Source of the DNA: Jacaranda mimosifolia
Taxonomy: Eukaryota; Streptophyta; Magnoliopsida; Lamiales; Bignoniaceae
Assembly (NCBI GenBank): GCA_018894105.1
Contig: CM032124.1
Coordinates: 47,501 to 111,500 of the forward strand
Reading direction: 5' to 3'
DNA: 64,000 bases
The notes beneath the pieces are model-generated. The model saw only the letters and a list, made by a program, of their open reading frames with translations, ran no database searches and was not told the origin of the DNA. Numbering within the stretch: position 1 is the first letter of the stretch; each line of letters opens with the position of its first letter. The translations under genes and the position numbers were made by a program. Shown piece after piece: positions 57,331 to 64,000 of this stretch.

Positions 57331-60049
57331 GTTGAAGAAGCAATTCAGGAGTTTTTCAAGGGAAAGCAGATGCCTAAAGGTTTCGCTTGTACTATCCTTG
57401 TTCTTATTTTGAAGGTGGAAAGTGCTAACTCATGGCCAGAATTTAGACATATAAATTTGTAAAATGTAACAAACAAAATACTATCTAAATTGATTTATAG
57501 GAGTTTGAGCACAATTCTCCCATCTATTATCTCACCCTCACAAAGTGGATTTGTTGCTGGAAGGTTGATTGGGGATAATATTCTTTTGGCACAAGAAATG
57601 ATGCATTCTATAAACCATAGAGGAAAAGGTGATAAGGTGATCTTCAAGCTAGATATGGCAAAAGCTTATGACAAGGTTCAATGGAATTTTCTTTATAGAT
57701 TGCTGAAGGAATTAGGATTCTCTAATGCATGGATTTCTTTGATTAGAAGGCATATTGAAAACTACTAGTTTTATGTCTTAATCAATGGATCAAATGTTGG
57801 CTTCTTCAAGTCTTTTAGGGGCTTAAGGCAACGGGATTAATATCACCAGCCCTTTTATTCTGGCATCATAATGGCTTTCAAGAAAGTTAGATGATCTTTA
57901 TGTTAGAGTTCCTTCTCTTAAATATGAGTCTAAGTCTAATGTTCATATTACTCACTTGGAATATGCTAATGATGTAATTATTTTTGCCAGAGTAAAAGGA
58001 AAAAATGTGGAAAAACTAATGGATGTATTGCATTAATATGAGAGGGTTTCAGAACAATTAATTAACTGTCAGAAAAGTGCATTTGTTGTGAGAAAAAGAT
58101 ATAGTAGAAGACAGCAGCATTATCTTCACAGGGTTACAAGTTTTGTACAAAAATACCTTTCTATTACTTATCTTGCGGCTCCACTTTATGTTGGAAATAA
58201 AAAGGCCATTTTGTATGACTTATTAATTGAAAAAATAAGAGCTAGGGTTCTCATATAAGAGATAAATGCCTTATCTCGTGGAGGAAGACTTGCACTTATC
58301 AAAAGTGTTTTAAACTCTATGCCAATATACTTGTTTCAAGTATTACAACCTCCTAAGACAACTGTGGAAAAGATGGAGAAAATTGTAAATAAATTTTTCT
58401 GGGGTGATTACTGTAATCAGAAAAGAACTAATTAGGCTACTAGGTCAGATGTTTGCTTCCAATATGAAGAAGAAGGTCTATATGTTAGAGATTTTGGAGA
58501 TGTGATTGACAACTTTTCTTGGAAACTTTAGTAGAATTTAGGGTCTCAAAAGTCTTTGTGGGCATAATTTATGTTAGATAAGTATGTTAAAGGCTTTAAT
58601 CCTACTAAAGTTGGATACACAAAGAATGACTCCCCAATCTGGAGCAGATTGTGTAATGCAGGTACTCAAGCAGAACAAAATCTATTCTGGAACTTAGGTG
58701 CTGGCAATGTTTTTTTCTGGCATGATAATTGGTTTAGAGATTAACCTTTTCAAAAATTGATACAAGGACCTATAGTTACTTCAGAAAGTGTTGCTGTTTA
58801 CTGGAGCAATGGACTTGGGATGCTCAAAAGTTGGCTAAGGTATTACCAGATAATTTAGTGGAGAAAATTATCTCAATTCCTTTCAACAGGAAGAAAGATG
58901 ATCAACTGATACGGAAGTTATCTCATACATGATCCTTTTCCATTAAATCTACTTGGAACTGTATTAGAAAAAATCAGTCACTTCAACCATTGATAGGTCA
59001 AATCTAGATGCAAAATTTATCCCCAGCCACCTCAGTTTTCATATGGAAACTTTTAAAGAATTGGATTCCTATTGATGAAAGGATGACAAAAAAAAGGTAT
59101 TGTGATTGTTTCTAAATGTGCTTGCTGTAACAATATGGAAACTATTCAGCATCTTTTTTTTAATGGAGAACAGATATAGAAGTTTGGCAATTTTTTGCAA
59201 GTATGTTTCAATTTACTCTTCCTAATACTCTAAGCATTCCAATTATGATTCAAACATGGGTTTCTGAATTACCTGGATCAATTTTTGGTCACATTAGAAT
59301 TCTTATTCCTTTACTAATTCTCTGGCGTATCTGGAAAGCTAGAAATGTTTTCAAATACAGAGGTAAGAGATTTAAATGTAGTAGTATTATCTAGAAAGTG
59401 ATGAATGATAAATAGATGATTTATAATGCAAATGGTTTTCAAAGACAGCATTAGAAGGGTGAACTTCACATAGTAAGAAAGCTGGGGTTTTTCTTCATTA
59501 AACAAAGGATGCAGCAGATTATGAGGGTGCAGTGGAACAAACCTAAAAGCCAATAGATAAGCTAAATACAGATGGGGTTGCTAAAGGAAATCTAGGGACA
59601 GTAGGAGGTAAAGGTGTTGCAAGAAACTGTAATAGAGATGTCCTCTTCGTATTTTATTCAGACCTAGGAGAACAAACAAATATTTACGTAGAAATAGTTG
59701 CTGTGAAGCAAGATCTAGAATTATGTATTAAAAGAGGTTTCAGAAATGTCTGGTTAGAGATGGATGCATAAACAGTTATTTAGATAATCAAAGTAAAATG
59801 CATTAGTAATTGGTAATTGGAAGCTATGTCATGTTCTTAATAATATTAGAAGAATGTTGAATGAATTAGAGGTCCACATTTCACATATATATATATATAA
59901 GGAAACAAAGTGGCAGATTTTCTTGCAAATCAAGCTTGTGATCTTCACCAATCAAAGGTTTTGGAAGCATCTAAACTCCAAGGAAGAATTCTAGGTCTAA
60001 TTAGGATAGATAAGTGGAATTTACCTTCATTTATATTTAAAAATGCATA
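57331..60049 (+). pseudogene. LINE-D ORF2, 3' part (RT, zinc region, RNase H)
   Basis: Continues the RT after copia B: VEEAIQEFFKGKQMPKGFAC, TILVLILKVESANSWPEFR, then the open frame 57490-57768 with SPSQSGFVAGRLIGDNILLA and KLDMAKAYDKVQWNFLYRL (first palm Asp intact). The catalytic box near 57961 reads EYANDVIIF (FADD to YAND). Decayed thumb and connection follow, then SATSVFIWKLLKNWIPIDER near 59025-59085 and CACCNNMETIQHLFFNGEQ in the zinc region near 59120-59176. FQFTLPNTLSIPIMIQTWVS follows, and an RNase H remnant from 59565 (LNTDGVAKGNLG). It ends near 60049 (RIDKWNLPSFIFKNA). Stops are dense between 57770 and 59000. Confidence 0.85.
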
Positions 60050-60201
60050 ATTTAGATGAGCTTAAATGAGTTTTTACTTAGAGTAAATTAGTGGAGTTTT
60101 CTTTGATTCTGCACTTCAAATATTCTTGCATTGGTTTTTGAGTTATTAATAATAGGTAGGGGTCCGCCAAACCTCCCGCCAAGGCACTGGTGGCTTTCAC
60201 C

Positions 60202-60238
<37 letters not shown>
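60050..60238 (+). other. LINE-D 3' region with (GA)n
   Basis: Short non-coding tail without the tRNA-like unit seen in LINE-2 and LINE-C. It ends in an (AG)n run of about 15 units at 60205-60235. Confidence 0.6.
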
Positions 60239-60239
<1 letters not shown>

Positions 60240-60263
60240 CTAAACCCTGAACCCTGAACCCTG
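60239..60263 (+). repeat. Telomere-like motif at LINE-E head
   Basis: ACTAAACCCTGAACCCTGAA then CCCTG: one CCCTAAA-type and about three CCCTGAA-type units, a variant of the plant telomere repeat. It directly precedes the truncated LINE-E. Confidence 0.75.
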
Positions 60264-61697
60264 AAGGGTTATTTTATCAGAGTTATTTTATCAAAAATGC
60301 TGGGGCATTATTTCTGAAGATGTATTTGATGTTGTAAAGGACTTTTTCTTAGGCTCCCACCCTCCGAGAAGCTACATGGCTACAATAATGGTTTTAATTC
60401 CTAAGGTGGCCGATCAGCCTATACAATGTGATTAGTAAAATCTTTATCCTTACTAAGCTTCTGAGCAATCAGATATCTAAAATCTTACTAGAAGTTATTA
60501 CACCATCCCAAAGTGTATTTGTGAAAGAGAAGATCATTTTTGACAATGTTCTACTGGCCCAAGAGCTCATTTATAGCCTAGACAAAAAAGCCATAGATCG
60601 CGACATTGTTTTGAAATTGGATATGGCGAAGGCATATGATTAAGTTCAATGGAAGTTTTTATATGCTATTATGCTAAAAATGGGCTTTCCTATGGTCTAG
60701 ATTAATCATGTGAAGAGGATCGTGGAGAATTGTTGGTTTTCTATTAATGTTAATAAAGAGAGTGGTAGATTCTTTAAATCATCTAGGGGGCCCCGACAAG
60801 GGGACCCTCTATCACTAGCTCTTTTTTATCATTGATGCCGAATATCTCTCCAGAGGTTTTGACCGAATCATGCTAATCGGGATATGAGATATAACATTAA
60901 AGAGATCCCTTTGATTTCTCATCTAGCATTTGCGGATGATATCATTATCTTTATAAATAACAATACAGAAAGGTTGAATAGAGTTAAGGACTTCTTAAGA
61001 AAGTATGAACATGTCTCAAGGCAGAAGGTGAATATCCACAAAAGTGTATTCATCGTGGACAAGAAAACAGCATACCTCAATATTCAGAAAATCAAGAGAA
61101 TTACTGGATTCTCTACTAAGTTCCTCCCTATCAAATACCTGGGTGTTTTGTTTTATACTAGTAATGCTAAAAGAGTGCTCATTGCTGACTTGATTCAAAG
61201 GTTTCGCAATAGGATTGGTGGATGGGAGAAGATTCTACTCTCACGTAAAGGTAGGTTTGTCCTGATTAATAGTGTTCTTAATTCGATATCTCTTATCTTT
61301 TACAAGTCTTAAGCCTTCCTAAATGTGTTATTAAGCAATTGGAGAATTTATTTTTGAAATTTTTTTGGGATTCCTATAGGGGACAGAAACAAATTCACTA
61401 GACCAAGTGGAGCTCAGTTTACTTTTTGGAAGAAGAAGGGGGACTAGGGGTTAGAAGGCCGGACAATATGTTTAGGGATTTCCAATATAAGATATGGTGG
61501 AGATTTCAAAATCAAGAATCGTTGTGGGCTAAATTTATGCAAGCTAAATATTGCCCTTGTTTCCACCCTCTTTGGGAAAAACTACCATATTATTCTTCAC
61601 TTTTATGGAGGCGAATGTATAAAATTGGGATTGAAGCTGAAAAATACTACGCATGGAGGCTTGGGAGTGGAGATGTATTCTTTTAGCACGATAATTG
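60264..61697 (+). pseudogene. LINE-E ORF2, RT part
   Basis: RT reads SHPPRSYMATIMVLIPKV, then the frame 60428-60643 (ISKIFILTKLLSNQISKIL, IVLKLDMAKAYD; the next codon is a stop in place of K/R). SRGPRQGDPLSLALFYH is at about 60782-60834. The catalytic box is intact: HLAFADDIIIFINNN at 60920-60963, within the 142-codon frame 60884-61312. The thumb continues with LPIKYLGVLFYTSN and GWEKILLSRKGRFVLINSVL. The connection 61426-61686 has MEEEGGLGVRRPDNMFRDFQ and WRLGSGDVFF, then a stop and the solo LTR. It is the best-preserved RT of the five LINE copies here. Confidence 0.85.
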
Positions 61698-63456
61698 GGT
61701 TGGAATAATGCCCAGCAAGCTAATAGGATTGGTCTTGAAAAAGCTATTTCCTTGTATAACAATCTTGATTGAATGATATTCTTTATATGGCCATCTTCTT
61801 CTTATGCTCTTTATTACTTTACTTATATTTGGATGAAGCCCTTAGATCACTCATGACTACGGGACTTGGTTCGATGACCATGGAATAAGTCTCACATGGT
61901 TGTGATCTTAAATCTTCCAAGTCATAGGATCTTACGAGACAGCACATCTGAGATCCGAATAGACTTGCACTAACGATGCATAAATCCAAGAGTTGGATAT
62001 TACTCCATTCCATGAGGAACCGTATGAGATATGGTTGCATGTTATTAGGTGCTTGTTAGAGAATAACACACTGAAGGCCCACCAAAGAATCCATTAGACA
62101 GCCGTAGTGGAAGGTCAGTAGTGGCAAGTTCTCCAGCTTACGCTAGTGCATATTATTAGTCCTCTAACCTGAGAATCCATGGTAACCTTGTGTCTAGTCC
62201 TCATGCTTTGACTCTTCCTTGACCACTTAGCGGGTCTTTTGGGTTGAGGTTGGGTATGAGCTACTTGCATGGAGGTTTGTGAGACCTAAGATGGAATGTG
62301 ACTACTCGCTTTTGTGAAGGGCGAGTACATCTCCTATGTATTCTATAATGATCAATTCCAAGAAATCTTTGCACAAGGTGGTGTGGCAATTTGAAAAAAG
62401 AGTTTTTGAAAGATGAAGTCACACAAGAAAATCAAACATTGAAAATAGAGACATATATTGAGACTATTAAGGAACCGACAAATATCTTGTCCTAGGCCTC
62501 TTTCGAGAGATAGGAGACGGAAGGGCCGTATTTGCACGATAAGTACAGAGCTATAATGGTTCTTCAAAACATTCATTTTGGCCAATTAGTTGGGCTCTAT
62601 GGGCTTGAGGTTGGACATCAACTATGGAGATTGGGTACTCTTCAATTAATGAGATTAATTTAATCGAATCGAGTAGTTTAAAAGTTTTTTAAACTAAAAT
62701 GAATATATGATATTCAAAAGTTACAAGGAGTTGTGAGCCCATATCAAATGATGGTAGAACATATTAGGATACACACAAAAGCAATTAGCTTCCTAGTTAA
62801 TGGAGGAAATTTTCTAAGTGTTAGAAAATATTTCCTAGTGGACCGATTTTAAGGTATCAATTTTGAATGTTAATTTTGGCTTGATTAATTTAAGTGTTAA
62901 ATTAATCAATTAATTTAAGAATTTAAATTAGACTAATAATTAAGAAGTTATTTATTTGGTGCCAATATGACCATCAATTAGTCAAGTTAACTTAAGGTGT
63001 TAAGTTAACAAAATTCAAGCTTAAGAGTTGAGCTTGTTTGGCTTATTTGGTGTGTGGATCATATTAATAGAGGCAAACAAGTTTGTTTGCTATGATTTGG
63101 AGATCCACATACACAGAATCTGATTTGGCAAATTTTTCTAGGGAGATCCAGAAATCTTTTTTATCCAAATTTTTTACTGTGTTTCTTACAAGGTTTTAAA
63201 AGGTTGCAGTATTTTTTTCGTGAATTTTGGAGTAATTTTGATTAGGTTAAAAATCACTTCATTCCTGCTGCGCGATTTCTAGCAAATTCTAGATTAGTGA
63301 AAGGTTCACGAGTTTTTCCTTAGGTTTAGCATTTCAAGGTAACACTTTATCTAAATCTAGATCTTAGGCATGATTTGATCCCAGTTAGTATGTAAGTACT
63401 AGTTTATTAAGCTTTTAAAGTTTTAAAATTGAATCCTAATGCTTTACTTGCTTTCA
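61698..63456 (+). repeat. Solo copia LTR in LINE-E
   Basis: 1759 bp, plus orientation. It starts GGTTGGAATAATGCCC (family TGTTGGAATAGTGCCC) and ends ACTTGCTTTCA. Five bases before are AATTG and five after are AATTA, a target duplication with one change. It is shorter than the 2.2-kb family length because of an internal deletion after about 63040, which removes the TATA region. No copia internal sequence. ORFs at 61819-62040 and 62352-62585 (minus) are LTR shadows. Confidence 0.85.
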
Positions 63457-63461
63457 AATTA

Positions 63462-64000
63462 GATGGGCAATGGCCCCCTAATCTCGAACTTCCTAGCAGA
63501 TAACTAGAGACATGCATATGTCAAATACTTCTGGGAAAATGGAACATGGGACATGAAAATATTATCTGAAGCTCTCCCTTGCACGCAATTCATAATATTA
63601 CTTAGATTCCTTTTGAAGTTGGTGGGGAAGACAAGCTAATATGGAAACTCTCCAATGATGGCTCCTTTTATACTAAGGGTACATGGCATGCTATTCAAAA
63701 GATAAAAGCAACCTAATAGATTTTTTGTGACATATGGTGCCCCTATGTCCCTACTAAGACATCGGTCTTTATTTGGTGACTGATGAAGAATTAGATCCCA
63801 TTGATACTCAAATGTAATCGAAAGGTATTGATATTGCCTCTAAATGCATGTGTTGTGTAAATACAGAATCAATTCACCATGTTTTCTTAAAGGATGAGCC
63901 AGCCCAAAAGGTCTAGAGCTACTTTATGAATTTGTTCAATATGGAGCTCCAGTATACATCTAGCATCATTCTGATACTGAACTATTGGAGAGCATTAGCA
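63462..64000 (+). pseudogene. LINE-E ORF2, C-terminal part (partial)
   Basis: After the solo LTR the coding continues across frames: EDKLIWKLSNDGSFYTKGTW near 63630-63692, IFCDIWCPYVPTKTSVFIW at 63720-63776, then the zinc-region start with ASKCMCCVNTESIHHVFLK near 63837-63893. It runs off the right edge before RNase H. Stops at 63714 and 63779. Confidence 0.75.

Larger units (their letters stand above)
44299..60238 (+). mobile_element. LINE-D: full-length LINE split by copia B
   Basis: Starts with a telomere-like motif (44300-44313). It then carries ORF1 and ORF2 up to 47480, is interrupted by copia B (47481-57330), and resumes at 57331 through RT, zinc region, RNase H and a 3' region (60050-60238). 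Without copia B the element is about 6.1 kb. The five bases before the insert are GTCGA and those after are GTTGA, a target duplication with one change. The RT reading frame continues from ...KIIATNV to VEEAIQEFF across the insert. Confidence 0.9.
60264..64000 (+). mobile_element. LINE-E: truncated LINE, interrupted by solo LTR, runs off window
   Basis: Starts inside RT (FYQKCWGIISEDVFDVVKDF near 60285). It continues to 61697, is interrupted by a solo copia LTR (61698-63456) and resumes to the right edge. Its endonuclease and ORF1 are missing. Confidence 0.85.

Overview
The window is plant nuclear DNA made almost entirely of transposable elements. No host gene, rRNA or functional tRNA gene could be supported. 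The evidence for a plant, probably a eudicot with a repeat-rich genome, is: L1-type LINEs with a DUF4283/zinc-knuckle ORF1 and a C-terminal RNase H; Ty1/copia elements with LTRs of about 2.2 kb; Ty3/gypsy elements whose pol resembles the plant Tat lineage and which carry an antisense plant-mobile-domain ORF; a primer-binding site matching plant initiator tRNA-Met; and plant-type (CCCTAAA-like) telomere-motif stretches. Every coding region is broken by stops, frameshifts or truncation.

Layout, left to right. 1-1030 is a GC-rich 22-bp minisatellite, followed by an AT-rich ~145-bp tandem repeat (1265-1815) and a diverged LTR fragment (1940-2480). 2598-4800 is a 5'-truncated LINE (LINE-1). 4812-9405 is a minus-strand Ty3/gypsy element (G1) with two LTRs, gag-protease remnants and an antisense coiled-coil ORF next to its polypurine tract. 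9406-10572 is a plus-oriented fragment of the 2.2-kb copia LTR. 10573-21410 is a minus-strand copia element (copia A), into which a complete non-autonomous LTR retrotransposon (12949-18231) has inserted. 21411-29990 is a 5'-truncated minus-strand Tat-like gypsy element (G2). It has LTR, polypurine tract, a plus-strand plant-mobile-domain ORF (23150-25899), two tandem arrays and minus-strand integrase, RNase H and RT. 29991-30888 is a plus-oriented LTR-like segment, and 30889-33141 is a solo copia LTR.

From 33142 to the right edge the DNA is a head-to-tail series of plus-strand LINEs: LINE-2, LINE-3, LINE-C, LINE-D and LINE-E. LINE-D has all its domains but is split by copia B (47481-57330), with a near-perfect 5-bp target duplication. 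LINE-E is interrupted by another solo copia LTR (61698-63456), also with a 5-bp duplication.

The order of events can be partly read. LINE-D predates copia B, LINE-E predates its solo LTR, and copia A predates the non-autonomous element inside it. The most interesting items are the antisense plant-mobile-domain ORF in G2 and its coiled-coil counterpart in G1, the antisense tRNA-like units with T-runs in two LINE 3' regions, and the telomere-like motifs at the heads of three LINE copies.
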